The translations under genes were made by a program, and so were the position numbers. A DNA stretch of 64,000 nt from Micromonospora sp. M71_S20 (GTDB lineage Bacteria; Actinomycetota; Actinomycetes; Mycobacteriales; Micromonosporaceae), in assembly GCF_003664255.1 (NCBI RefSeq), contig NZ_RCCV01000001.1, forward strand, positions 186,001-250,000. Reading direction: 5' to 3'. Positions 24,184 to 31,944 of the stretch are shown here, piece by piece. The notes beneath the pieces were generated by a model, which saw nothing but the letters and a program-made list of their open reading frames with translations, made no database searches and was not told the DNA's origin. Numbering within the stretch: position 1 is the first letter of the stretch; each line of letters begins with the position of its first letter.

Positions 24184-24585
24184 TCAGCGGCCTCGGGCCT
24201 TGGCGGTCTGGCGGTTGTTCGCCTTCTCGATGGCCTTGACCAGTTCCGGCTTCGTCATGGTCGAACGACCGGGCACGTCCAGCTTGCGGGCCACCTTCAT
24301 CAGGTGGTCCTTGGTGGCGTTGGCGTCCACCCCGCCGGCCGTCGGCGCCCGGCGTTCCGGCCCGCCGCCGGCCGCCTGGCGGTCGCTCGGCCCCTTGCGG
24401 CCCTTGGGCTCCCAGTGGTCGCCCACCTTCTCGAACTCGTGCTTGACGGCGGCGAAGGCGGTGCGGTGCGCCCGCTCCCCCTCGCCGTACGTCTCCACGG
24501 CCGAGTCGTGCGTCTTCTCCCAGGTGCGCTGCGCCTTCTTGGGGGAGCGTCGCAGCGTGCTGGGCAGTACCTCGCGCCCGGGCAT
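24184..24585 (-). CDS. ChaB-family protein
   Basis: 133 residues. The N-terminal 70 (LPSTLRRSPKKAQRTWEKTHDSA ... YGEGERAHRTAFAAVKHEFEKVGDHW) match ChaB, a small protein first named next to the E. coli ChaA cation antiporter. The C-terminal 40 residues (KDHLMKVARKLDVPGRSTMTKPELVKAIEKAN) form a Rho_N/SAP-like helical module, common on actinobacterial ChaB proteins. GAGGAGGACGAG precedes the ATG. A GTTT-N15-GGGAAC sequence on the minus strand near 24621-24645 could be a stress promoter, divergent from the YihY promoter. Confidence 0.85.
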   Translation of the reverse strand: MPGREVLPSTLRRSPKKAQRTWEKTHDSAVETYGEGERAHRTAFAAVKHEFEKVGDHWEPKGRKGPSDRQAAGGGPERRAPTAGGVDANATKDHLMKVARKLDVPGRSTMTKPELVKAIEKANNRQTAKARGR

Positions 24586-24657
24586 CTCGTCCTCCTCCGC
24601 GTCGATGGGTTCCCCTTGACCGTTCCCCCGCCTCCGGTCGGCAAACCGGGAGGTCGG

Positions 24658-24683
24658 GTTTGTCGATTTCCGGCCAGGGGTAC
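24658..24683 (+). promoter_or_regulatory. SigB-like promoter GTTT-N16-GGGTAC
   Basis: GTTT at 24658-24661 and GGGTAC at 24678-24683 match the SigB/SigF-type consensus of actinobacteria exactly with a 16-bp spacer. It points at the YihY gene 80 bp away. Confidence 0.6.
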
Positions 24684-24700
24684 CGGCGGGCCAGGCGAAT

Positions 24701-24736
24701 CCGGATGCACCGGGTCATCCGGATGCACCGGGTCAT
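24701..24736. repeat. Two perfect 18-bp tandem copies in the YihY leader
   Basis: CCGGATGCACCGGGTCAT occurs at 24701-24718 and 24719-24736, followed by a third partial CCGGA. Each unit holds a CCGG...CCGG dyad, so the leader RNA could fold. It lies between the SigB-like promoter and the ATG at 24764. Confidence 0.8.
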
Positions 24737-24763
24737 CCGGAGGCCGGGGCACAGGGAGCGGGC

Positions 24764-25744
24764 ATGACGACGACGGAACCCGGCGCGGTGCCCACCGGGC
24801 AGCGGCGACCGCGGATCCCCCGCCGGGTACGGCAGCTGAGCTGGCCGACCTGGCGCGGGGTGCTGGTGCGCAGCGTGCGCAACTTCGTCAAGGACAACTG
24901 CGCGGACTGGGCCGCCGCGCTGACCTACTACGGGGTGCTCGCGCTCTTCCCGTCCACGATCGTGGTGGTCGCCCTGGTCGGGCTGGTGTCCAACGGCGAG
25001 CAGACCGTCGACACCGTGCTGGACCTGGCCCGGGACATGGGCGCCGGCTCGGTGGTGGCCAACGAGGGCTTCGTCGGCGTGGTCCGGGGCGTGGTCGACC
25101 AGAACGACTCGGCCAGCGTGCTGCTGAGCTTCGGTCTGCTTGGTGCGCTCTGGTCGGCCTCCGGCTTCATCGGGGCGTTCACCCGGGCCTCCAACGCCGT
25201 CTACGGGGTCGAGGAGGGTCGGCCGGTCTGGAAGCTGCGGCCCATGCAGATCGGCCTGGCGGCGATCTCGCTGGTGCTGCTGGCGGTCGTCGCCACCGGG
25301 CTGATCGTCAGCGGGCCGGTCACCGACGCGGTGGGCGACCTGGTCAACGCCGGCGGGCTGGCGCGTACGGTGTGGAGCGTCGCCAAGTGGCCCCTGCTCG
25401 CGCTGATCATGATGGTGCTGCTGAGCCTGCTGTTCTGGATCGCGCCGAACGTCCGGCAGCCGCGGTTCCGCTGGCTCACCCCGGGCGGCGCGGTCGCCCT
25501 GCTCGCCTGGGCCCTCGCCTCCTTCGGCTTCGGCCTCTACGTGGCCAACTTCGGCTCGTACGACGCCACCTACGGCAGCCTCGGGGCGGTGATCGCGTTC
25601 CTGGTCTGGCTCTACCTGTCCAACTCGGCCCTGATGCTCGGCGTGCAGATCAACGCGGAGCTCCAGCGCGGCCGGGTGCTCCAGGCCGGCGAACCGGACG
25701 CCGACGAGCCGGTCCTGCCCCCGAAGACGCCGGCCACCACGTGA
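24764..25744 (+). CDS. YihY/BrkB-family integral membrane protein
   Basis: 326 residues with six hydrophobic helices. DNCADWAAALTYYGVLALFPSTIVVVALVGL is the conserved YihY/virulence-factor BrkB opening, and SFGLLGALWSASGFIGAFTRASNAVYGVEEGRP the conserved loop. The family was once called RNase BN in error; its real role is unknown, with links to envelope integrity. A SigB-like promoter and an 18-bp tandem repeat lie upstream. The cytoplasmic N- and C-terminal tails are short and charged. Confidence 0.92.
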   Translation: MTTTEPGAVPTGQRRPRIPRRVRQLSWPTWRGVLVRSVRNFVKDNCADWAAALTYYGVLALFPSTIVVVALVGLVSNGEQTVDTVLDLARDMGAGSVVANEGFVGVVRGVVDQNDSASVLLSFGLLGALWSASGFIGAFTRASNAVYGVEEGRPVWKLRPMQIGLAAISLVLLAVVATGLIVSGPVTDAVGDLVNAGGLARTVWSVAKWPLLALIMMVLLSLLFWIAPNVRQPRFRWLTPGGAVALLAWALASFGFGLYVANFGSYDATYGSLGAVIAFLVWLYLSNSALMLGVQINAELQRGRVLQAGEPDADEPVLPPKTPATT

Positions 25745-25781
25745 CCCGCACGGGTTTACCGGTCACGCCGCCGGCCCGCCC

Positions 25782-25806
25782 GTTTACCGCCGGTGCCACC
25801 GGGTAG
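25782..25806 (+). promoter_or_regulatory. SigB-like promoter GTTT-N15-GGGTAG
   Basis: GTTT at 25782-25785 and GGGTAG at 25801-25806, spacer 15. An extra GTTTACCG copy lies 29 bp upstream. The -10 ends 10 nt before the ATG at 25817, so the transcript would be leaderless or nearly so. Confidence 0.6.
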
Positions 25807-25816
25807 CGCAGAAGGC

Positions 25817-26233
25817 ATGGAACGTGGCAGCAGCAAGCACGGACCGAGGGTCGACGAGCAGATGAGCCGGGAAGTCAGCGGCCTCGTGCAGGGGCCGGGG
25901 ACCGGCGGCTCGCGGGTCGACGAGTCCCGTGTGCCGGAGCCGGCGGGCGAGGACCAGCCGGAGCCGACCACGGCCCCGGCCGGCGAACTGCGTACGGGCG
26001 CGCCCAAGGGGATGAGCTCCGAGGACGTCGAGCGACGCAGCCGGCTCGGCCGGTTCATCACGATGGCCGCCCTGCCCGGTGACCGGGAGACGCTGATCGC
26101 CAACGCGCGGGACAACGAGGCACCGGCGGACATCGTCGCCGAACTGGAGCGGCTGCCCGATGGCACCCGATACCAGACGATCTCCGAGGTGTGGGCGGCG
26201 CTCGGCCACAAGAACGAGACGACGCGCTGGTGA
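25817..26233 (+). CDS. DUF2795-domain protein
   Basis: 138 residues. The first 75 are polar and disordered-looking, rich in Glu, Pro and Gly. The C-terminal half (RFITMAALPGDRETLIANARDNEAPADIVAELERLPDGTRYQTISEVWAAL) is a DUF2795 domain, a small helical module common in actinobacteria and cyanobacteria and of unknown role. The ATG is placed by the promoter, as no proper ribosome site is present. Next to other likely stress genes. Confidence 0.8.
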   Translation: MERGSSKHGPRVDEQMSREVSGLVQGPGTGGSRVDESRVPEPAGEDQPEPTTAPAGELRTGAPKGMSSEDVERRSRLGRFITMAALPGDRETLIANARDNEAPADIVAELERLPDGTRYQTISEVWAALGHKNETTRW

Positions 26234-26285
26234 CCGGATCCCCGCACGATCCGGCCCGTCACCGGCGGACGAAGGAGGATGCCTT

Positions 26286-26747
26286 ATGAGTGGCGTTACC
26301 GAACACGTGGACGTCTCCGTCCCGGTGCGCACCGCGTACGACCAATGGACCCAGTTCGAGGACTTCCCGCACTTCATGGAGGGGGTCCAGGAGGTCCGGC
26401 AGCTGACGGACACGATGACCCACTGGACGGTCGAGATCGCCGGGGTGAAGCGCGAGTTCGACGCCGAGATCACCGAGCAGCTCCCGGACGAGCGGGTCGC
26501 CTGGCGCTCCACGGGCGGCACCCAGCAGGCCGGCGTGGTGACCTTCCACCGGCTGGACCCGGACACCACCCGGGTCACGCTCCAGCTCGAGTTCGAACCG
26601 CACGGCGTGGTCGAGCAGGCCGGCGACAAGCTCGGCATCGTCGACCGGCGCGCCAAGGGCGACCTGGAGCGGTTCAAGCAGTTCATCGAGCGGCGCGGTC
26701 AGGAGACCGGCGCCTGGCGCGGCAAGGTCGACCGCCCGCAGCCCTGA
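26286..26747 (+). CDS. SRPBCC-family protein (cyclase/dehydrase-like)
   Basis: 153 residues, starting VTEHVDVSVPVRTAYDQWTQFEDFPHFMEGVQEV, the typical opening of the polyketide cyclase/dehydrase clade that is found next to stress genes in actinobacteria. The beta strands THWTVEIAGVKREFDAEITEQLPD and the C-terminal helix GDLERFKQFIERRGQE complete the fold. AAGGAGGATGCCTT is a strong ribosome site. 52 nt downstream of the DUF2795 gene and in the same direction, so probably on one transcript from the SigB-like promoter. Confidence 0.88.
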   Translation: MSGVTEHVDVSVPVRTAYDQWTQFEDFPHFMEGVQEVRQLTDTMTHWTVEIAGVKREFDAEITEQLPDERVAWRSTGGTQQAGVVTFHRLDPDTTRVTLQLEFEPHGVVEQAGDKLGIVDRRAKGDLERFKQFIERRGQETGAWRGKVDRPQP

Positions 26748-26773
26748 TCCCCCGCCCCCCGGGCGCGAACGTC

Positions 26774-26804
26774 CGATGGCCGCCGGTCGCCCCGGCGGCC
26801 ATCG
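26774..26804. terminator. Perfect 13-bp hairpin after the SRPBCC gene
   Basis: CGATGGCCGCCGG pairs with CCGGCGGCCATCG across 5 nt. The next promoter's GTTT (-35) begins only 2 bp after it, so terminator and promoter are packed back to back. Confidence 0.75.
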
Positions 26805-26806
26805 TC

Positions 26807-26831
26807 GTTTGCGGGCACCGGGCCGGGGTAC
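26807..26831 (+). promoter_or_regulatory. SigB-like promoter GTTT-N15-GGGTAC
   Basis: GTTT at 26807-26810 and GGGTAC at 26826-26831 with 15-bp spacing. The -10 ends 10 nt before the ATG at 26842, the same geometry as at the DUF2795 gene. Confidence 0.6.
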
Positions 26832-26841
26832 CGCGACAGGT

Positions 26842-27102
26842 ATGACGGACGACGACAAGGTGTGGCGGGACGAGGAACGGACCCCTCTGCGGGAACTGGA
26901 CCGGGCCGTGGCGCGGTCGACCCTGGACGGCCAGGCCGACGACGTGACGGGGAACGACGCCGGCGAGGAGGCGGCCTTCGGGCACGGCCCGGAGGCGGTG
27001 GACCGGGGCGGACAGGCCGCCGGTGCGGGCCGGGAGCCGACCGACCCGGACCGCGCGTACCGGCCGTCGACGACCGGCCGGACCGGACCGGACAACATGT
27101 GA
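26842..27102 (+). CDS. Small acidic, probably disordered protein, 86 aa
   Basis: MTDDDKVWRDEERTPLRELD opens a very acidic protein with no hydrophobic core: many Asp, Glu, Gly and Arg, no Cys, no predicted membrane helix. It is compatible with a hydrophilin-like stress protein, which is my inference from composition and from the SigB-like promoter directly before it. No ribosome site is evident, as expected for a leaderless message. No named family recognised. Confidence 0.65.
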   Translation: MTDDDKVWRDEERTPLRELDRAVARSTLDGQADDVTGNDAGEEAAFGHGPEAVDRGGQAAGAGREPTDPDRAYRPSTTGRTGPDNM

Positions 27103-27113
27103 ACCGCACGTCG

Positions 27114-27147
27114 CGGCGGGCGGCCCGACCGGGGTCCGCCCGCCGCC
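27114..27147. terminator. Hairpin between convergent genes
   Basis: GCGGCGGGCGG (27114-27124) pairs perfectly with CCGCCCGCCGC (27137-27147). It follows the acidic-protein gene and precedes the end of the leftward MFS gene. Confidence 0.6.
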
Positions 27148-27228
27148 GCTCGACGCCACGGGTCCGGGCCGCCCGGCGGCAGCCCGGGCACTGAGAAGCC
27201 GGCCCGTCGCGACGACGTGCCGGGCCGC

Positions 27229-28437
27229 TCAGCGGGGCGTCGGGGCCGGCCGCCGGGTGCTGGCCGCGTGCAGGGCGATCAGGCCCAGCGCGAGCACGAC
27301 GAGCGCCGGCCCGAGCAGCTCGACCGAGGTGTTGCCCAGCAGCACCCCGATGCCGGCAGGCACCAGCGCGCCGCCCAGCCCGGCCGCGGCGATCTGGAGC
27401 CCGATGGTCCGGTCCGCGTGCGCCGCACCGACCCGCTCGGCGGTGGTGAGGGTGAGCAGCGGGAAGACCGGGGCGGCGGCGAACCCGACGACGAACAGCC
27501 CGGCCACGGCGACCCAGGCCGGTGCGGGCAGCGCGATCAGGACCGCGCCGACCGCCATCCCGACCAGGCTGCCCCGCAGCACCACCGCCGCGCCCAGCCG
27601 TTCGGCCACCACGCCCTGCACCACGCGTCCGACGAACAGGCTCCCCCAGTAGCCAGACACGCAGACGCCCGCGACGGCCGCGCCGAGGCCCCGTCCCTCG
27701 GTCAGCAGCAGGAACGCCCAGAGGCCGGCGGCCACCTCGATGGCCACGTAGACGGCGAAGGCCGACGCGCCGAGCCAGACCGCCGGCAGGCGCAGCGTCT
27801 CGCGTACCCGCGTGACGGCCGGCGGGGCGCCAGCCGCCTCCCCGTCGGCGGACCCGGCGGGCTCGCGGGCCGGGGCGCGGTCCCGCCACGCGCGGACGGT
27901 CAGCGCGAACGCGGCGGCCAGCGCGAGCTGGGCCCCCGCCACCAGGCCGTAGCCCCAGCGCCAGGAGAGCCCGGCACTGAGCGCACCGGTCATGATCAAC
28001 GGGCCGAGCGCCACGCCGAGGCCGAAGAACGCGTGCATCCAGTTCATGTGGCGGGGGCCGAAGGCGCCGGCCGCGTACGCGTTCAGGCCGGAGTCGATCG
28101 CGCCGGAGCCCAGGCCGAGCACCAGCGCGCAGCCCACCATCAGCGCGAGCCCCGGGGTCAGCGCGTAACCGGTGAGCGCGAGGCTGGCCAGCAGCGTGCT
28201 GCCGGCGAGCAGCCAGCCGACGCCGAGGCGGGCCAGCGTGAAGCCGGCCAGCACGCTGGAGGTCAGGTAGCCGGCGGTGCCCGCGGTGAGCACGAGGCCG
28301 ACGGCCTCGGTGGGCACGCCGAAGTCGGCCCGGATCGAGGGCCAGCCCACCCCGATCAGGCCGTCGGGCAGGCCGAGGCTGACGAAGGCGAGGTAGGCCA
28401 GCAGGAGCAGCGAGGCACGGGGCCGGACGGTGGACAC
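27229..28437 (-). CDS. Major facilitator superfamily transporter
   Basis: 402 residues with twelve hydrophobic helices. LLLLAYLAFVSLGLPDGLIGVGWPSIRADFG, YLTSSVLAGFTLARLGVGWLLAGS and GYWGSLFVGRVVQGVVAERLG are typical of the MFS group related to fucose/sugar permeases and multidrug exporters. The central loop after helix six carries the usual polar insert. I chose GTG 28437; the frame is open further upstream but that part is Arg-rich and unlike a membrane start. Substrate unknown. Confidence 0.85.
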   Translation of the reverse strand: MSTVRPRASLLLLAYLAFVSLGLPDGLIGVGWPSIRADFGVPTEAVGLVLTAGTAGYLTSSVLAGFTLARLGVGWLLAGSTLLASLALTGYALTPGLALMVGCALVLGLGSGAIDSGLNAYAAGAFGPRHMNWMHAFFGLGVALGPLIMTGALSAGLSWRWGYGLVAGAQLALAAAFALTVRAWRDRAPAREPAGSADGEAAGAPPAVTRVRETLRLPAVWLGASAFAVYVAIEVAAGLWAFLLLTEGRGLGAAVAGVCVSGYWGSLFVGRVVQGVVAERLGAAVVLRGSLVGMAVGAVLIALPAPAWVAVAGLFVVGFAAAPVFPLLTLTTAERVGAAHADRTIGLQIAAAGLGGALVPAGIGVLLGNTSVELLGPALVVLALGLIALHAASTRRPAPTPR

Positions 28438-28591
28438 GGAGGACCATCCTGCCCCCCGCCGGCGGCGACGCCGCGCGGCCTCCCCCGGTGGGACGAGGAT
28501 TACAATCCGGACGGTCGAGGAAACGGACAGCTCATCCAGAATCGGCCGTTCGGCTGACGGCAAGCCCCGGGTCGCGCGCAAGACTTTCGGG

Positions 28592-28804
28592 ATGCATCAG
28601 GGCTCCGGCATCCTCTCCACGCGTCAGCGCCGCCTCGCATGGCTCGGCTTCCTCCTCGCCGCGCTCCAGGCTCCCGTCTCCGCCAAGCTGGTCTCGGATG
28701 ACTCCTGGTTGTTCAGCCTCTGCGTCGCGCTGATGGTGGCGACCGTGATCATCGCCGACGACGCGGCCCGGCGCCGCCCGGCGGACGCCCGCTCCACGGA
28801 CTGA
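28592..28804 (+). CDS. Small two-helix membrane protein, 70 aa
   Basis: MHQGSGILSTRQRRLAWLGF leads into one hydrophobic helix (LAWLGFLLAALQAPVSAKLV) and a second (SWLFSLCVALMVATVIIADDA), with an Arg-rich tail. The gap to the divergent MFS gene contains the AT-richer stretch GAGGATTACAATCCGG near 28494. The ribosome site before the ATG is weak. No family recognised. Confidence 0.5.
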   Translation: MHQGSGILSTRQRRLAWLGFLLAALQAPVSAKLVSDDSWLFSLCVALMVATVIIADDAARRRPADARSTD

Positions 28805-28810
28805 CGCGGC

Positions 28811-28842
28811 GGCCGGCGCGACGGCATCCCGCCGCGCCGGCC
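28811..28842. terminator. Hairpin between convergent genes
   Basis: GGCCGGCGCG (28811-28820) pairs with CGCGCCGGCC (28833-28842) and the loop contains a GGC/GCC pair. It lies directly before the end of the leftward TetR gene. Confidence 0.6.
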
Positions 28843-28845
28843 GGC

Positions 28846-29409
28846 TCAGTCCGGCTTGACCGCGATCGCGCCGTCGACGGTACGCAGAATCAGGCGCAGC
28901 ACCTCGTGCCGGGAGGCACCGGTCTCGGCCAGGTAGGCCCAACCGGCGTACAACTGGGACCAGATCAGGCTCTGCACCCACCCCTCCGGCAACTCCGGGT
29001 CGATGGTGCCGTCGCGGTGCCCGCGTTCGACCATCGCGACGAAGTCCGGGTCGCATCCGCCGTCGACGGAACCGGCACCGGTCTCCGGCTCGGTGAAGAT
29101 CAGCGAGAGCAGGCTGCCGAGGTCGAAGTACTCCTGGCAGAGCCGACGCACGGCCGACGCACCGGTGCCCTCGGCCATCCGCGCCTGGGCGGTCGCCCGG
29201 TCAAGCCGGGCCTTGGCCTCGACGCCGACCGCCCCGAACAGGTCGGCGCGCTCGGCGAAGTAGCGGTGCAGCGTCGTACGCCCCACGTCGGCGGCGGCGG
29301 CGATGTCGCCCAGGGAGGCGGCGGGATTGCGCCCCCACACCTCGATCGCCGCGTCGACGATGGCCTGGCGGGTCCGGGCGCGACTGCCGGACACCTGCTG
29401 CTCGGTCAC
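28846..29409 (-). CDS. TetR-family repressor of the adjacent ABC exporter
   Basis: 187 residues. The N-terminal domain ARTRQAIVDAAIEVWG ... ASLGDIAAAADVGRTTLHRYFAERADLF is a TetR helix-turn-helix. The C-terminal ligand domain has no named match. GTG start at 29409. The gene diverges from an ABC half-exporter gene, and an 18-bp perfect palindrome sits between them, so it probably represses the exporter until a ligand binds. Confidence 0.88.
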   Translation of the reverse strand: MTEQQVSGSRARTRQAIVDAAIEVWGRNPAASLGDIAAAADVGRTTLHRYFAERADLFGAVGVEAKARLDRATAQARMAEGTGASAVRRLCQEYFDLGSLLSLIFTEPETGAGSVDGGCDPDFVAMVERGHRDGTIDPELPEGWVQSLIWSQLYAGWAYLAETGASRHEVLRLILRTVDGAIAVKPD

Positions 29410-29457
29410 GTCGGCGAGGATACCAACACCTCGTTTCGGAATACCGATTGACCGGAC

Positions 29458-29475
29458 TGGAACACCGGTGTTCCA
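29458..29475. promoter_or_regulatory. Perfect 18-bp palindromic operator TGGAACACCGGTGTTCCA
   Basis: Both halves match with no spacer. It lies in the 74-bp gap between the TetR gene and the ABC gene, 8 nt before the exporter ATG, where bound repressor would block initiation. A weaker dyad, TCGGAATACCGA, precedes it at 29436-29447. Confidence 0.75.
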
Positions 29476-29483
29476 TTCAGGGA

Positions 29484-31253
29484 ATGACTTCTTCCACCCC
29501 GGCGCTCCCCCGTCTGCGCACGCTCGCCTCGTTCCTCGTTCCGCACCGGCGCACGATGCTCCTCGGCCTCGTGCTGGGGCTCGCCGCCAACGCGGCCGGG
29601 CTCGCGACGCCGATGGTCACCAAGTGGGTCCTGGACACGCTCGGCGCCGGCGAGTCGATGGCCCGCCCGATCGGCGCCCTGTTGGCGCTCGTCGTCGTCG
29701 GCGCGGCCGTCTCGCTGTGGCAGTGGCGGCTGCTCGGGACGCTCGCCGAGCACATCGTGCTCGACGCGCGGGCCGCGATCGTCCGGCACTACTTCCGGGC
29801 CCGCGTCGACGACCTGCGACGGCGGTCCACCGGCGAGCTGGTCACCCGGGCCACCTCCGACACCCAACTGCTGCGCGAGGCGTCCGGCAGCATCGTCGGC
29901 CTGGTCAACGCCGGCATCGCCCTGGTCGGCACGCTCGTGCTGATGGGGGTGCTCGACCCCTTCCTGCTCGGCTGCACCCTGGCCGCCGTGCTGGTCGTCG
30001 CGGCGATCATGGGCGCGCTGATGCCCCGCATCGCCAAGGCGCAGGCCGCCGCGCAGGAGTCGACGGGCGCGCTGGGCGGCGCGCTGGAGGGGGCGCTGCG
30101 CGCGATCCGTACGGTCAAGGCCAGCCGGGCCGAGGCCCGGTTGACCGAGCGGATCGTCGCCGACGCCCGGCAGGCGGCGGCGCACAGCGTACGGGCCGCG
30201 CGGGTGACCGCCTCGGTCTGGACGATCGCCTGGACGGGGATCCAGCTCGCGGTGATCGCGATCCTGGGCATCGGTGCCTGGCGGGCCGAGCACGACCTGC
30301 TGGAGATCTCCAGCCTGATCGCCTTCCTGCTGTACACGTTCCAGCTGATGGGGCCGATCACCGAGCTGACCCAGAACACCACGGCGTTGCAGGCGGGGAT
30401 CGCGGCGGCGGGACGGATCCGCGAGGTCGAGACCATCGCGACCGAGCCGGCGGGCCCGGCACCCGCCCCGGCGGACCGCGCGCCGGCGCCCGACGCGGAG
30501 CAGCCGGTGCTCGTGTTCCGCGGGGTCACCGCCCGGTACGGGCCGGAAGCGCCCCCGGCGGTGCGGGACATCGACCTGGCCGTGCCCCGGCGGGGGCACA
30601 CCGCGATCGTGGGGCCCTCGGGAGCCGGCAAGACCACGCTCTTCTCGCTGATCCTGCGCTTCCTCGAGCCCGAGCGGGGGCAACTGCTGCTCGACGGCCG
30701 CCCGTACGCGGCCCACGGGCACGACCAGGTGCGGGCCCGGCTGGCGTACGTCGAGCAGGAGACGCCGGTGGTGCCCGGCACCATCCGCGACAACCTGCGG
30801 TTCACCCACCCCGACGCCACGGAGGAGGAGATTCGGGCGGTGCTACGCGCCGTCCGGCTCGACGACAAGATCGACTCGTTGCCGGAGGGACTGGACACGT
30901 CGCTGTCGTCGACGGAGGTGTCCGGCGGGCAGCGCCAGCGCATCGCCCTGGCCCGGGCCATGCTGCGTACCCCCGACGTGCTGCTGCTCGACGAGGCGAC
31001 CGCGCAGGTCGACGGGCTGACCGAGGCGGCCTTGCAGGAGTGCGTCCGGCAGCGCGCGGCGGCCGGCGCCGTGCTGACCATCGCGCACCGGCTCTCCACG
31101 GTGCTCGACGCCGACCGGATCGTGGTGATGGAGCACGGCCGGATCCGGGCCCAGGGCACCCACTCCGAGCTGCTGGCCGGCGACGACCTCTACCGCCGCT
31201 TGGTCGAGGCGCTGCGCATCGCGGCCGAGGAGCGCCCGGTAGCGGCGCACTGA
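29484..31253 (+). CDS. ABC transporter, fused permease and ATP-binding domains (MsbA/LmrA-type)
   Basis: 589 residues. The N-terminal half has six membrane helices of the type IV exporter fold (LRTLASFLVPHRRTMLLGLVLG ...). The nucleotide-binding half shows Walker A GPSGAGKTTL, Q-loop YVEQETP, signature VSGGQRQR, Walker B VLLLDEATAQVD and the H-loop TIAHRLS. It works as a dimer to expel lipophilic compounds. ATG 29484 follows TCAGGGA. Control by the divergent TetR protein is likely. Confidence 0.92.
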   Translation: MTSSTPALPRLRTLASFLVPHRRTMLLGLVLGLAANAAGLATPMVTKWVLDTLGAGESMARPIGALLALVVVGAAVSLWQWRLLGTLAEHIVLDARAAIVRHYFRARVDDLRRRSTGELVTRATSDTQLLREASGSIVGLVNAGIALVGTLVLMGVLDPFLLGCTLAAVLVVAAIMGALMPRIAKAQAAAQESTGALGGALEGALRAIRTVKASRAEARLTERIVADARQAAAHSVRAARVTASVWTIAWTGIQLAVIAILGIGAWRAEHDLLEISSLIAFLLYTFQLMGPITELTQNTTALQAGIAAAGRIREVETIATEPAGPAPAPADRAPAPDAEQPVLVFRGVTARYGPEAPPAVRDIDLAVPRRGHTAIVGPSGAGKTTLFSLILRFLEPERGQLLLDGRPYAAHGHDQVRARLAYVEQETPVVPGTIRDNLRFTHPDATEEEIRAVLRAVRLDDKIDSLPEGLDTSLSSTEVSGGQRQRIALARAMLRTPDVLLLDEATAQVDGLTEAALQECVRQRAAAGAVLTIAHRLSTVLDADRIVVMEHGRIRAQGTHSELLAGDDLYRRLVEALRIAAEERPVAAH

Positions 31254-31320
31254 CCCGCACGCCGTCGCGGCGGGCCGACACACGCCGTCGCGGCGGGGCG
31301 GCCGGCCCGTACGCGGCGGG

Positions 31321-31354
31321 GCGCCCCGCCGGCTAGCCCTCGCCGGCGGGGCGC
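31321..31354. terminator. Hairpin overlapping the end of the next leftward gene
   Basis: GCGCCCCGCCGGC (31321-31333) pairs with GCCGGCGGGGCGC (31342-31354). The right arm lies within the last codons of the leftward gene. Just upstream, a 17-bp direct repeat CACGCCGTCGCGGCGGG occurs twice 24 bp apart (from 31258 and from 31282). Confidence 0.55.
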
Positions 31355-31782
31355 GCCTCGTGCCCGGGTCGGCCCCGGCTGCGCCGCCGCTCCTTCATCT
31401 CCGCCTCGTAGAGGTGCCGGCGACCGGCGACAAGTTCCTCCCGGGCGGCCCGGTCCAGGTCGCGGAAGAGGGCGTAGTAGTTGTCGTCGAAATCCTCGAC
31501 GATCTGGAACGTCCACCGTCCGGCGATGACGTTGCGGCCCAGCAGGTCGGTGTCGATGCGGTCGGCGATCCGGTCGTGCCCGGCGGCGCGGAACATCTCC
31601 ACGGCGTCGTCGAGCATCAGGTCGGCGTGCCCCACGAGCTGGTGCAGCGAGTAGAGGTGACCGCGGACCCGCTCGACGCACTCCAGCGCCTCGCTCAGCT
31701 TGCCCAGCGCCGCCACCGTCTCGTCGCTGACCCCGGCGGGCCTGCGGTGCCGCTCGTCCGGCCCGTCCTCGTGTCGTCCCAT
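31333..31782 (-). CDS. Hypothetical helical protein, 149 aa
   Basis: ATG 31782 is set by TGGAGGAACGG. The N-terminus is polar (MGRHEDGPDERHRRPAGVSDE). The rest is helical: VAALGKLSEALECVERVRGHLYSLHQLVGHADLMLDDAVEMFRAAGH, then ADRIDTDLLGRNVIAGRWTFQIVEDFDDNYYALFRDLDRAAREEL. The clean heptad pattern and the conserved-looking WTFQIVEDFDD..Y segment suggest a real family conserved in actinobacteria, but I cannot assign a function. Confidence 0.7.
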   Translation of the reverse strand: MGRHEDGPDERHRRPAGVSDETVAALGKLSEALECVERVRGHLYSLHQLVGHADLMLDDAVEMFRAAGHDRIADRIDTDLLGRNVIAGRWTFQIVEDFDDNYYALFRDLDRAAREELVAGRRHLYEAEMKERRRSRGRPGHEARPAGEG

Positions 31783-31944
31783 CCGTTCCTCCAGGTTTCG
31801 GCTGTGCCCGTCCGGGCGGTTCTCCTCCTGCCCCACCCGCGTCGGGTCAATCCCCGAGCCGCCCGCTGACCGTTCGGGGGAGGGTCAAAAACCCGCCGAC
31901 CGGCCGAGGTCGACCCTGGTCAAGGCCGGATAGCCTCGGTCACC

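Noticed and set aside
21032..24619. Rightward 1195-codon frame across the FAD-oxidoreductase, ALDH and ChaB regions
   Set aside because: It is antisense to one gene and out of frame with another, and shows no motif.
24764..25744. Ribonuclease BN
   Set aside because: Old annotation for YihY/BrkB proteins; the sequence is an integral membrane protein without nuclease motifs.
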